A stretch of 64,000 bases of DNA from CAWCFV01 sp963794995. Its GTDB lineage: Bacteria > Actinomycetota > Actinomycetes > JACCUZ01. Below are positions 28,264-37,937 of this stretch, in pieces. Made by a program: the position numbers and the translations under genes. How positions within the stretch are numbered: position 1 is the first letter of the stretch; each line of letters opens with the position of its first letter. Location of the stretch: assembly GCA_963794995.1 (NCBI GenBank), contig CAWCFV010000002.1:62001-126000 (forward strand), written 5' to 3'. The notes under the pieces were generated by a model. That model did not search any database, was not told the DNA's origin, and was given only the letters and a program-made list of their open reading frames with translations.

Positions 28264-29379
28264 ATGTCGTCGCAAGCCCAGCCCATCGAGGTGCACAAGG
28301 TCGCCATCGAGAGCGTGTCCGACGCGTCCGGTCTCGCCGACCTCATCGACAAGGGCCTGGTCGAGGCCGACAACGTGGTCGCCGTCATCGGCAAGACCGA
28401 GGGCAACGGCGGGGTCAACGACTACACCCGGATCATCGCCGACCGGGCCTTCCGCGAGGTGCTGGAGGCCAAGGGCACCCGCGCGATGGCCGAGATCCGG
28501 CAGATCCCGATCGTGTGGTCGGGCGGCACCGACGGCGTCATCTCCCCGCACGCCACCGTGTTCGCCACGACCTCCGCGGACAAGGTGCCCGCCACCGACG
28601 AGCCCCGCCTCTCGGTCGGCTACGCCATGAGCGAGCAGATCTTCCCCGAGGACATCGGCCGGCTGCCGATGGTCGAGAAGGTCGCCGCCGGCGTGAGGAT
28701 CGCCATGGAACGGGCCGGCATCACCGACCCCGCGGACGTCCACTACGTGCAGACCAAGACCCCGCTGCTCACCCTCGAGACCATCACCGACGCCAAGAGC
28801 CGCGGCCACGAGGTGTGGACCGAGGACACCCTGAAGTCGATGGACGTCTCCAACTCCACGACCGCCCTGGGCATCGCGGTCGCCCTCGGCGAGATCGACA
28901 TGCCGACGACCGAGCAGATCCACAAGGACCTGTCGCTGTACTCCTCGGTCGCCTCGTGCTCCTCGGGCGTCGAGCTCGACCAGGCGCAGATCGTCGTCCT
29001 CGGCAACGTACGCGGCGTCGGCGGCCGGTTCCGGATCGGTCACAGCGTCATGAAGGACGCCCTGGACGCCGACGGCGTCTGGGAGTCGATCCGCAACGCC
29101 GGGCTCGACGACCTTCCCGAGCGGCCGCACACCAGCGACCTCAAGGGCCGCGTGGTCAACATCTTCTGCAAGTGCGAGGCAGACCCCACCGGCCGTGTCC
29201 GGGACCGGCGCAACATCATGCTGGACGACTCGGACGTGCACTGGCACCGCCAGATCAAGTCCTGCGTCGGCGGCGTCGTCGCCTCGGTGACGGGCGACCC
29301 GGCCGTGTTCGTGTCGGTCGCGGCGGTCCACCAGGGGCCGTCCGGCGGCGGCCCGGTCATCGCGATCGTCGAGCCGTAG
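28264..29379 (+). CDS. Ring-opening amidohydrolase (cyanuric acid hydrolase/barbiturase family)
   Basis: This family hydrolyses cyclic imides such as cyanuric acid (AtzD/TrzD) or barbiturate. The 371-aa protein shows three related repeats, each with a Ser/Lys pair. Visible pieces are GKTEGNGGVNDYTR, VWSGGTDGVISPH, VQTKTPLLT, VSNSTTALGIAVALGE, SSVASCSSGVELD, NVRGVGGRFRIGHSVM, IKSCVGGVVASVTGDP and HQGPSGGGPV. The substrate cannot be chosen between cyanuric acid, barbiturate or another cyclic ureide. It is paired with the carbamate-kinase gene. The last 23 bp overlap the convergent phosphoribosyltransferase gene. Confidence 0.88.
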   Translation: MSSQAQPIEVHKVAIESVSDASGLADLIDKGLVEADNVVAVIGKTEGNGGVNDYTRIIADRAFREVLEAKGTRAMAEIRQIPIVWSGGTDGVISPHATVFATTSADKVPATDEPRLSVGYAMSEQIFPEDIGRLPMVEKVAAGVRIAMERAGITDPADVHYVQTKTPLLTLETITDAKSRGHEVWTEDTLKSMDVSNSTTALGIAVALGEIDMPTTEQIHKDLSLYSSVASCSSGVELDQAQIVVLGNVRGVGGRFRIGHSVMKDALDADGVWESIRNAGLDDLPERPHTSDLKGRVVNIFCKCEADPTGRVRDRRNIMLDDSDVHWHRQIKSCVGGVVASVTGDPAVFVSVAAVHQGPSGGGPVIAIVEP

Positions 29380-30046
29380 CCGACTCCGTCAGCAGCCGGA
29401 CGACGGTCGCGTCGGCCGTCTGGGCGAAGTCGACGTAGAAGCGGCTGACCGCACCGAAGAGCTCCGGTACCTGCAACGCGACGACCTCGTCCGCCTCGAC
29501 GAGCAGCCTCGGGAGGGTCGCGGCGGCGACCACCGGGGCGGCGAGCACCAGCCGGGCGGCGCCGTCGGCACGCAGCGAGCGCAGACCGGCCAGCGCGGTG
29601 ACTCCGGTCGCCACGCCGTCGTCGACCACGACCGCCGTCCGCCCCCGGACCGGCTCCGGGGTGCTGCGGCGGCCGTAGGCGGCCAGCCGTCGGGCGCACT
29701 CGGCCCGCTCGGCGGCGACCTCCGCGGCGAGGTCGCGCGGCGTGAGCCCGAGCCACTGCAGCCCGTCGTCGTCCCAGACCACCGGACCATCCCCGGTCAG
29801 CGCGCCCAGGCCGAGCTCGGGACGGTCGCGCCGGGCGACCTTGCGCACCACCAGGACCCCGAGCGACGCGTCGAGCGCGGCTGCCACCGGGGCGGCGACC
29901 TCCACGCCGCCGCGGGCCAGGCCGAGCACGACCACGCCCGCGGCGCCCCGGTCGGCCCCTGCCGCCAGCAGGCCGCGGACCCGCTCGGCGAGGCGGTGGC
30001 CGGCGTCCGCGCGGTCGAGGTACCGCGTCGCTCCCGCCGCCGGCAC
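29357..30046 (-). CDS. Predicted phosphoribosyltransferase-family protein
   Basis: The 229-aa product has a type I PRTase PRPP-binding signature, TAVVVDDGVATGVTAL (about residue 140). Upstream are VVVLGLARGGVEVAAPVA and VVRKVARRDRPELGLGAL. Similar proteins (COG1926) are common in actinobacteria but have no firm substrate. It is transcribed 7 bp after the decarboxylase-CNB gene on the same strand, probably as one unit. Its 3' end overlaps the opposing amidohydrolase gene. Confidence 0.85.
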   Translation of the reverse strand: MPAAGATRYLDRADAGHRLAERVRGLLAAGADRGAAGVVVLGLARGGVEVAAPVAAALDASLGVLVVRKVARRDRPELGLGALTGDGPVVWDDDGLQWLGLTPRDLAAEVAAERAECARRLAAYGRRSTPEPVRGRTAVVVDDGVATGVTALAGLRSLRADGAARLVLAAPVVAAATLPRLLVEADEVVALQVPELFGAVSRFYVDFAQTADATVVRLLTESATARRSR

Positions 30047-30053
30047 CGTGTCC

Positions 30054-31982
30054 TCAGCTCAGCGCCAGGCGGTCCCGCACCGCCGTGTCGACCAGGTCGG
30101 CGAAGCCGGCCTCCTCCGCGCGCAGCGCGACGAACAGCTCGGGCGGTACCCGCCACAGGGTCGCGCTGGTGGTCGCGGTGACGGTGGCCAGCCGCGGGTA
30201 GCCGAACCCCGACCCCCAGTCGCGGGCCGCCAGCTCGCCGAAGAAGTCGCCGGTGCCGAGCCGACGCCCCGGCGCGCCGTCCACGTCCACGGCGAGCTCG
30301 CCGGCGAGGACGAGGTAGAAGTCGCGGTCCGGCGACCACCGTCGCACGACCACCTCTCCGGCCGGCACCGACACCTCGCTGCCGCCGGCCAGCACCCGGG
30401 CCCGTCCGGCGAGCGACAGGGCGACGACAGCGGGGTGGCGGGTGACCTCCGCCGCCTCGATGTCGGGGTCGGCCACGGGCCGCACCGGCGCCCGCTCGGC
30501 GTCGAGCTCGTGGGCCGGCTGCTCGACGGTCGGCCGGGTCCCCGCCAGGTGGTCCAGGACGGCGCGGACGTCCGCCTCGGTGCTCGCATGGTTGAGGACG
30601 CACATCCTGATCGCGTAGTGGCCGTGCAGCCGGGTGGAGCTCACCATCCCGCGGCCGGACGCCGCCAGCGACGCCACGAGCGCGGCGTTGACGGCCGCCA
30701 CGTGCGCCGGCGTGCCCTCGACCCGGCGCCGGAAGCAGACGATGCCCAGCGTCGCGGGCATCATGAGCTCGAGCCGGTCGTCGGCCCGGACCAGCCGCTC
30801 GGTGAGCAGCGCCAGGTCGAGGCAGCGGTCGATGGTCGCCCGGAACGCGGCGAGGCCGAAGGTCTGCACCGACATCCAGACCTTGAGCGCGCGGCTGGTG
30901 CGGGTGAGCTGCAGGCCGCGCGCGGCGAGCTGGACCTCGGTGTCGCCCGCCTCGGTCTCCGCGAGGTAGTCGGGGAAGACGGAGAACGCGTTCTCCAGGG
31001 CCCGCTCCTCGCGCACCAGCAGGGCACCGCACTCGATCGGCTGGTAGAGCCACTTGTGCGGGTCGAGCGCCACCGAGTCGGCCAGCTCGATGCCGCGCAG
31101 CTGCTCGCGGCCCCGCTCGGTGAGCACGGCGAAACCGCCGTAGGCCGCGTCGACGTGCAGCCACAGCCCGTGCCGCCGGCACGCGTCGGCGAGCTCGGGC
31201 AGCGGGTCGACGGCCCCGGAGTTGGTCGCACCGGCGTTCGCGGACACCACCAGCGGGCGCAGCCCGGCGGCGAGGTCGGCCCGCACGGCCGCCTCCAGGA
31301 CGTCGACGCGCATCCGGTACCTGTCGTCGCTGGGCAGGACCCGCAGCTGCTCCGGCCGGAAGCCCAGGGTGCGGGCCGCCCGCGCGACCGACGAGTGCGA
31401 CTGGTCGGAGCAGTACGCCACCGCGCGTGCGTCCATCGGGCCCAGGCGCAGCTCGCGGGCGCAGGCCAGCGCCGTGAGGTTGGCCGCGGACCCGCCCGAG
31501 ACCAGGACCCCGCCGGACTCGGCCGGGAAGCCGACCCAGTCGCGCATCCACCCCAGCACCTCGAGCTCCAGCTGGGTGGGGCCGGCGGACTCCATCCAGT
31601 TGCCGACGTCGAGGTTCACCGCCGCGGTGAGCAGGTCGCCCATCGCTCCCGGCCAGGTGCTGCTGCCCGGCACGTACGCGAAGTAGCCGGGGTGGGTGAG
31701 CGTGCTGCGGAACGGCAGGACATCGCGCATCACCGTGGCGAGCACCTCGTCGTAGGGGCGTCCGTGCTCAGGCGCCGGGCCGCCGAGACGCTCGCGCATC
31801 TGCGCGGGCGTCGCCGTGCGCAGCACCGGAGCAGTGCGGCGGGCGAGCTCGACCAGGGCGTCGACCGTGGCGTAGCCGATCCGGCGCATCTCCTCCGCCG
31901 GCAGGTCGAGCGCGTCGTCCGGGGCGTCCGGGGCGTCCCGGCCGCCCCGGTCGTGATGGTCGTCGCCGGACACCTCGTCCAT
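30054..31982 (-). CDS. PLP-dependent group II decarboxylase fused to cyclic-nucleotide-binding domain
   Basis: The 642-aa protein starts with a group II amino-acid decarboxylase domain (about residues 25-500). It has THPGYFAYVPGSS, SGGSAANLTALACAREL, HVDAAYGG (Asp278) and the PLP-lysine motif SVALDPHKWLYQP (Lys310). A CRP-type cNMP-binding domain (about 525-640) follows, with FFGELA ... YPRLATVTAT retaining the phosphate-binding-cassette Glu and Arg. The decarboxylase half resembles aromatic-amino-acid or glutamate-type enzymes; the substrate is unknown. The fusion implies control by cAMP or a related ligand. The frame is uninterrupted, so this is not a joined artefact. Confidence 0.88.
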   Translation of the reverse strand: MDEVSGDDHHDRGGRDAPDAPDDALDLPAEEMRRIGYATVDALVELARRTAPVLRTATPAQMRERLGGPAPEHGRPYDEVLATVMRDVLPFRSTLTHPGYFAYVPGSSTWPGAMGDLLTAAVNLDVGNWMESAGPTQLELEVLGWMRDWVGFPAESGGVLVSGGSAANLTALACARELRLGPMDARAVAYCSDQSHSSVARAARTLGFRPEQLRVLPSDDRYRMRVDVLEAAVRADLAAGLRPLVVSANAGATNSGAVDPLPELADACRRHGLWLHVDAAYGGFAVLTERGREQLRGIELADSVALDPHKWLYQPIECGALLVREERALENAFSVFPDYLAETEAGDTEVQLAARGLQLTRTSRALKVWMSVQTFGLAAFRATIDRCLDLALLTERLVRADDRLELMMPATLGIVCFRRRVEGTPAHVAAVNAALVASLAASGRGMVSSTRLHGHYAIRMCVLNHASTEADVRAVLDHLAGTRPTVEQPAHELDAERAPVRPVADPDIEAAEVTRHPAVVALSLAGRARVLAGGSEVSVPAGEVVVRRWSPDRDFYLVLAGELAVDVDGAPGRRLGTGDFFGELAARDWGSGFGYPRLATVTATTSATLWRVPPELFVALRAEEAGFADLVDTAVRDRLALS

Positions 31983-32033
31983 GGCTCCCCCTCGCGGACG
32001 GCGTGCGCGAAAGTATGCGCCCCGGACCCCGCT

Positions 32034-32075
32034 CCCACCAGGTGCTGCCCGGCCCCGCCCCCACCAGGTGCTGCC
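32034..32075 (+). repeat. Two 16-bp direct repeats upstream of SseB-like gene
   Basis: CCCACCAGGTGCTGCC occurs at 32034-32049 and 32060-32075, a 26-bp period. Each contains the small palindrome CACCAGGTG. The pair lies just upstream of the -10 element at 32098 and downstream of the divergent decarboxylase start, so it could be a regulator binding site. Confidence 0.5.
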
Positions 32076-32097
32076 GGGTGGTTCCCCGGTCCGTCGC

Positions 32098-32103
32098 TAG
32101 GCT
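32098..32103 (+). promoter_or_regulatory. -10 element, leaderless SseB-like transcript
   Basis: TAGGCT ends 6 bp before the GTG at 32110, again consistent with leaderless transcription. Confidence 0.45.
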
Positions 32104-32109
32104 CGCGGG

Positions 32110-32814
32110 GTGCCCGGCCGAGAGATCCGAGAGATCCCGGACCCCGGGTTCGCGGGGGACCACGGCCGTCCCGACGCCGCGCTGGCGGCGGCGCTGGCCC
32201 GGGACCCGCAGGAGCCCGGCTACCTCCCCGGGCTGCTCGCCGCGCTGCACGGCGCCCGGGTGCTCGCCCCCGTGGTGGCCCTGCTGGGCGAGCGCGCGAC
32301 GACGGCCGACGGTCTGGTCGTCGACAAGACCTCCGACATCGCCGTCCCGGTGCTGGTGGACGCCGACGACGCGCGCGGGATGCCGGTCTTCACCGGCCTC
32401 GCGGCGCTCGCGGCGTGGGACGCGCAGGCGCGGCCGGTGCCGGTCGCGGGCCCGCGGGCCGCGCAGGTCGCCCTCGCCGAGGGCGCCGTGGCGCTGGTCG
32501 TCGACGTCGCGGGCCCGGTCGCCGCGTCGCTGCCGCTCCCCGAGCTGCGGGCCCTGGCCGAGGGGCGCGGCCGCCGGCCCGCCTGGGAGGACCCCGCGGT
32601 GGCGACCGCGGTGGGGGAGCTGCTCGACGCCGAGCCCGAGGCACGGGCCGCCCACCTCGACCCCTGGCCGGGACGGGACGCCCGGCTGACCGTCGTCCTC
32701 GCGCCGGGCGCCGACCCGGCGGTCGTGGCGGCCCGGGTCGCCGCCGCGGTGGCCGACCTGCCCGTCGTCCGGGCGGGGGTCCGCGGCCTGGAGGTCGCGG
32801 TCACCACCGGGTGA
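32110..32814 (+). CDS. SseB-family protein
   Basis: The 234-aa product contains the SseB N-terminal fold (YLPGLLAALHGARVLAPVVAL, VPVLVDADDARGMPVFTGLAALAAW). No catalytic residues are evident. Single SseB-domain proteins occur next to infC in many actinobacteria. Its function is unknown. GTG start, probably leaderless. Confidence 0.8.
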   Translation: MPGREIREIPDPGFAGDHGRPDAALAAALARDPQEPGYLPGLLAALHGARVLAPVVALLGERATTADGLVVDKTSDIAVPVLVDADDARGMPVFTGLAALAAWDAQARPVPVAGPRAAQVALAEGAVALVVDVAGPVAASLPLPELRALAEGRGRRPAWEDPAVATAVGELLDAEPEARAAHLDPWPGRDARLTVVLAPGADPAVVAARVAAAVADLPVVRAGVRGLEVAVTTG

Positions 32815-33152
32815 CCGGTGACCGGGTGACCAGGGAGGACGCCGCGACCGTTTTCCCGCGTCAGTGCCGGGCTGGTACCCTGGCCGGGACCGATCTGGTG
32901 GGCGTTGCACGCTGGCGACCGCCGGATTCGCAAGCGGAGACCACCTCCCACCCGCACCAGCCGATGCTCCACCAGGCTGTCGGGTCCCGGTCAGGTCGGC
33001 ACCGACGTCCCTCACGGGACGCGCGGGGCCGGTCCGGTGCAGCCCGCCCGGCGGGAGGATCGCGCACCGTCTGGGCGTTGTGGCTTCCGTGAGCTCCCGG
33101 CACGGAAGCCGTTTCTGTGTCCGGGGGTCCCCAGTCTTACCGAGGAGGCCCC
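32815..33152 (+). promoter_or_regulatory. infC leader region
   Basis: This 338-bp stretch has no convincing gene. A weak promoter (-10 TACCCT at 32876-32881) starts a leader of about 270 nt. It ends in a terminator-like hairpin (33082-33120) and a Shine-Dalgarno GAGGAGG (33142-33148). Long attenuated leaders before infC-rpmI-rplT are known in other bacteria, where L20 or translation state controls readthrough. No known leader class is recognised here. Confidence 0.5.
33082..33120 (+). terminator. Attenuator-like terminator in infC leader
   Basis: A perfect 10-bp stem, GGCTTCCGTG with CACGGAAGCC, encloses a 9-base loop. GTTTCTGTGT, a T-rich run unusual for this genome, follows. It sits 33 bp before the infC start codon and downstream of the leader, so it should act as a transcription attenuator. 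Confidence 0.7.
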
Positions 33153-33857
33153 ATCAGCAACGAGCCCAGGATCAACGAACGGATCCGCGTCCCCGAGGTG
33201 CGGCTTGTCGGTCCGGCAGGTGAGCAGGTCGGCATCGTCGCGATCGACGCCGCGCTGCGGCTGGCCCAGGAAGCCGACCTGGACCTGGTCGAGGTGGCGC
33301 CGATGGCCCGCCCGCCGGTCTGCAAGCTCATGGACTACGGGAAGTTCAAGTACGAGACCGCGCAGAAGGCCCGCGAGTCGCGCAAGAACCAGGTCAACAC
33401 GGTCATCAAGGAGATGAAGCTCCGGCCGAAGATCGACCCGCACGACTACGAGACCAAGAAGGGTCACGTGGTCCGGTTCCTCAAGCAGGGCGACAAGGTC
33501 AAGATCACGATCATGTTCCGCGGTCGTGAGCAGTCCCGACCCGAGCTGGGCTACCGGCTCCTCCAGCGGCTCGCCGGCGACGTCCAGGAGCTCGGTTTCG
33601 TCGAGTCGGCGCCCAAGCAGGACGGCCGTAACATGATCATGGTCCTGGGCCCGCTGAAGAAGAAGTCCGAGGCACGCGCGGAGAAGGCTGCCGACAAGGC
33701 CGCCGAGCGGGCCCGCCGCGACGACGACACCAGCGACGCCAGCGACACCGACGACACCAGCGATGTCACCGATTCGGCCGAGGTCACCGGGTCCGCCGAG
33801 ACCGTCGGCGAGCAGGCGGCCCCGACGGACGCCCCGACCGCCGACCAGCACGCCTGA
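33153..33857 (+). CDS. infC: Translation initiation factor IF-3 (non-canonical ATC start)
   Basis: IF-3 binds the 30S subunit and enforces start-codon fidelity. The product starts at SNEPRINERIRVPEVRLVG and has APMARPPVCKLMDYGKFKYE, the linker NQVNTVIKEMKLRP and the C-domain GHVVRFLKQGDKVKITIMFRGR. The only codon placed correctly after the SD GAGGAGG is ATC at 33153. AUU or AUC starts are a known infC feature allowing autoregulation. The upstream in-frame GTG at 33117 lies in the attenuator. The acidic C-terminal tail of about 50 residues is longer than in E. coli. 234 aa. Confidence 0.93.
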   Translation: MSNEPRINERIRVPEVRLVGPAGEQVGIVAIDAALRLAQEADLDLVEVAPMARPPVCKLMDYGKFKYETAQKARESRKNQVNTVIKEMKLRPKIDPHDYETKKGHVVRFLKQGDKVKITIMFRGREQSRPELGYRLLQRLAGDVQELGFVESAPKQDGRNMIMVLGPLKKKSEARAEKAADKAAERARRDDDTSDASDTDDTSDVTDSAEVTGSAETVGEQAAPTDAPTADQHA

Positions 33858-33960
33858 GACCCGCACCGCACGCACCACCGCACCACGTCCCCGACCACCG
33901 TCGGGGGTCCGCAGCACGAGCTCGCCCGAGGCGGGCGAGCACGACGAGGAGTTCGACACG

Positions 33961-34155
33961 ATGCCGAAGAACAAGACGCACAGCGGCACCAAGAAGCGGT
34001 TCCGCCTGACCGGCTCCGGCAAGGTCATGCGCGAGCAGGCCAACCGCCGCCACCTCTTCGAGGGCAAGCCCTCCAAGCGGACCCGTGCCCTGGCTCTCGA
34101 CGTCGAGACCTCCAGCGCGGACGTCAAGAAGGTCAAGCGCCTGCTCGGGAAGTAG
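33961..34155 (+). CDS. rpmI: 50S ribosomal protein L35
   Basis: The 64-aa basic product (MPKNKTHSGTKKRFRLTGSGK ... HLFEGKPSKRTRAL) is full-length L35. The ATG at 33961 is the family start. It lies 103 bp after infC, and rplT follows after 77 bp, the universal infC-rpmI-rplT order. Confidence 0.97.
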   Translation: MPKNKTHSGTKKRFRLTGSGKVMREQANRRHLFEGKPSKRTRALALDVETSSADVKKVKRLLGK

Positions 34156-34232
34156 CCGCCGGGCGAGCAGCGTCTCGCCGGCAGCCCACCCAGCACGGCA
34201 CATCCCAGCAGCGCACCCAAGGAGAACAAGCA

Positions 34233-34625
34233 ATGGCACGCGTCAAGCGGGCGGTGAACGCCCACAAGAAGCGCCGGGTCGTCCTCGAGCGAGCGAGCGG
34301 CTACCGCGGTCAGCGGTCCCGGCTCTATCGCAAGGCCAAGGAGCAGGTCACCCACTCGCTGGTCTACAACTACCGCGACCGGAAGAAGCGCAAGGGCGAC
34401 TTCCGACAGCTGTGGATCCAGCGCATCAACGCGGCTGCCCGGCTGAACGGCATGACGTACAACCGGTTCATCCAGGGCCTCAAGGCCTCGGGTGTCGAGG
34501 TGGACCGCAAGGTCCTCGCCGACCTCGCGGTCAACGACGCGCCGGCCTTCGCCGCGCTCGTCGAGGTCGCCAAGGCGAACCTGCCGGCCACCACCGGCGC
34601 CGCCAAGGACGAGTCCGCCGCCTGA
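34233..34625 (+). CDS. rplT: 50S ribosomal protein L20
   Basis: The 130-aa product (MARVKRAVNAHKKRRVVLE ... ASGYRGQRSRLYRKAKEQV ... RDRKKRKGDFRQLWIQRINAA) is L20, a primary 23S rRNA binder. In other bacteria it can repress its own operon. AAGGAG precedes the ATG. A strong terminator follows. Confidence 0.98.
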   Translation: MARVKRAVNAHKKRRVVLERASGYRGQRSRLYRKAKEQVTHSLVYNYRDRKKRKGDFRQLWIQRINAAARLNGMTYNRFIQGLKASGVEVDRKVLADLAVNDAPAFAALVEVAKANLPATTGAAKDESAA

Positions 34626-34642
34626 GCGGGCACTGCACCACC

Positions 34643-34685
34643 GGACGCCCAGGGAGCCTCGCGGCACCCTGGGCGTCCGTTCGTC
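34643..34685 (+). terminator. Terminator after rplT
   Basis: A perfect 12-bp stem, GGACGCCCAGGG with CCCTGGGCGTCC, has a 12-base loop and is followed by GTTCGT. It ends the infC-rpmI-rplT operon. Confidence 0.75.
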
Positions 34686-34722
34686 CGCACCGTTCGCCGG
34701 CAACGCGCCCGAGGAGCAGCCG

Positions 34723-35559
<837 letters not shown>

Positions 35560-35605
35560 CGCCCAGAGGTGCGCGCGGCCGATCAGCGACGACGCCTCCG
35601 GTCGC

Positions 35606-35611
35606 TAGGCT
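35606..35611 (+). promoter_or_regulatory. -10 element, leaderless histidine-kinase transcript
   Basis: TAGGCT ends 7 bp before the GTG at 35619. This supports the chosen start and a leaderless mRNA. Confidence 0.5.
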
Positions 35612-35618
35612 CGATCGG

Positions 35619-36674
35619 GTGACAGAGGTCACCGCGTCCTACGACGACCACCCCGACGGGCTGGTCGTCGCCGACGCGCGCCGTGCGGTCGTGGTGTTCA
35701 ACCGGGCCGCCGAGCGGATCACCGGCATCGACGCCGGGGCCGCGATCGGCAAGGACCTCGAGGACGCACTGCCCCTGGAGGGCCTCGACGGCCGCGCCTG
35801 GTGGCCCTGCGCCCGGCCCTACGACGGGCTGCGCAGCGCGACCGGCCACCCCGAGCGCAACCTGATCCTCCCGGGCGGGCAGGAGGTCCTGGTCACCTCG
35901 CGCTACCTGCGCGACGTGCCTCGCGGCCCGGTCACGCGGGTGGTGGTAGCCCTGCGGGGCACCCGGCACCGGGCTCGCGAGGAGCTCAGCCGGGCCGAGC
36001 TCGTGTCGACGGTGGCCCACGAGCTGCGCTCACCGCTCACCAGCGTCAAGGGGTTCACGGCGACCCTGCTCGCCAAGTGGGACCGCTTCAGCGACGAGCA
36101 GAAGCGGCTGATGCTCGAGACGGTCGAGGCCGACGCCGACCGTGTCACCCGCCTGATCAGCGAGCTGCTCGACATCGCTCGCATCGACTCGAACCGTCTC
36201 GCGCTGCGGCGCCAGCCGGTCGACCTGGCCCGGGTGCTCGACCGGCACGTCGCGTCGATGGCCGCCCGCGGTGAGGACCCGGACCGGTTCGTCGTGCGGA
36301 TCGCCGACGACATCCCGGAGCTGTGGGTCGATGCCGACAAGCTCGACCAGGTGCTCGGGAACCTGCTCGAGAACGCCGTCCGGCACGGCGCCGGCACCGT
36401 GACCATCGAGGCCGAGCCGACGCCCAGGACCGAGGTCCGCGGCGCCTCGGTCACCGTCACCGACGAGGGAGAGGGCATCGCCGACGAGGCCCGCGACCGC
36501 GTGTTCACCCGGTTCTGGCGCTCCGGCCGCCGCGGCGGGACCGGGCTGGGCCTCTACATCGTCCGCGGCCTCGTCGAGGCCCACGGCGGTCGCATCGAGG
36601 TCGGGCAGGGGCCGTCCGGCGGCGCGCGGTTCCGATTCGTGCTGCCCGCCGCGACCCCCGACTTCGCCGACTAG
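35619..36674 (+). CDS. Orphan PAS-domain sensor histidine kinase
   Basis: The 351-aa soluble protein has a PAS fold (about residues 8-110: DGLVVADARRAVVVFNRAAERITG). A HisKA domain with the phosphoacceptor follows (ELVSTVAHELRSPLTSVKGF), then a HATPase domain (LGNLLENAVRHG; DEGEGIADEARDRVF; GGTGLGLYIVRGLVEAHGG). There is no transmembrane helix, so it senses something inside the cell. No response regulator is adjacent. Its location between the SpoU gene and pheS seems conserved in actinobacteria, from memory. Confidence 0.92.
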   Translation: MTEVTASYDDHPDGLVVADARRAVVVFNRAAERITGIDAGAAIGKDLEDALPLEGLDGRAWWPCARPYDGLRSATGHPERNLILPGGQEVLVTSRYLRDVPRGPVTRVVVALRGTRHRAREELSRAELVSTVAHELRSPLTSVKGFTATLLAKWDRFSDEQKRLMLETVEADADRVTRLISELLDIARIDSNRLALRRQPVDLARVLDRHVASMAARGEDPDRFVVRIADDIPELWVDADKLDQVLGNLLENAVRHGAGTVTIEAEPTPRTEVRGASVTVTDEGEGIADEARDRVFTRFWRSGRRGGTGLGLYIVRGLVEAHGGRIEVGQGPSGGARFRFVLPAATPDFAD

Positions 36675-36827
36675 CGCGAGTCCCCGGCCCCGGCGGGCAC
36701 CCCCGTCCCCACGTCGCGTGGGCGGCCGCCGACACCCCGCCGTACCGGCGAAGGGCCGGTCCGCGCGTCCGCAGGCGGCCCGACACCTAGACTCGGGCGC
36801 CGATCACCAGCCCCGGAGAGCATCCGC

Positions 36828-37936
<1,109 letters not shown>

Positions 37937-37937
<1 letters not shown>

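Noticed and set aside
29742..33092. 1116-codon + strand frame over the decarboxylase and phosphoribosyltransferase
   Set aside because: Antisense to two conserved genes and low-complexity in sequence.
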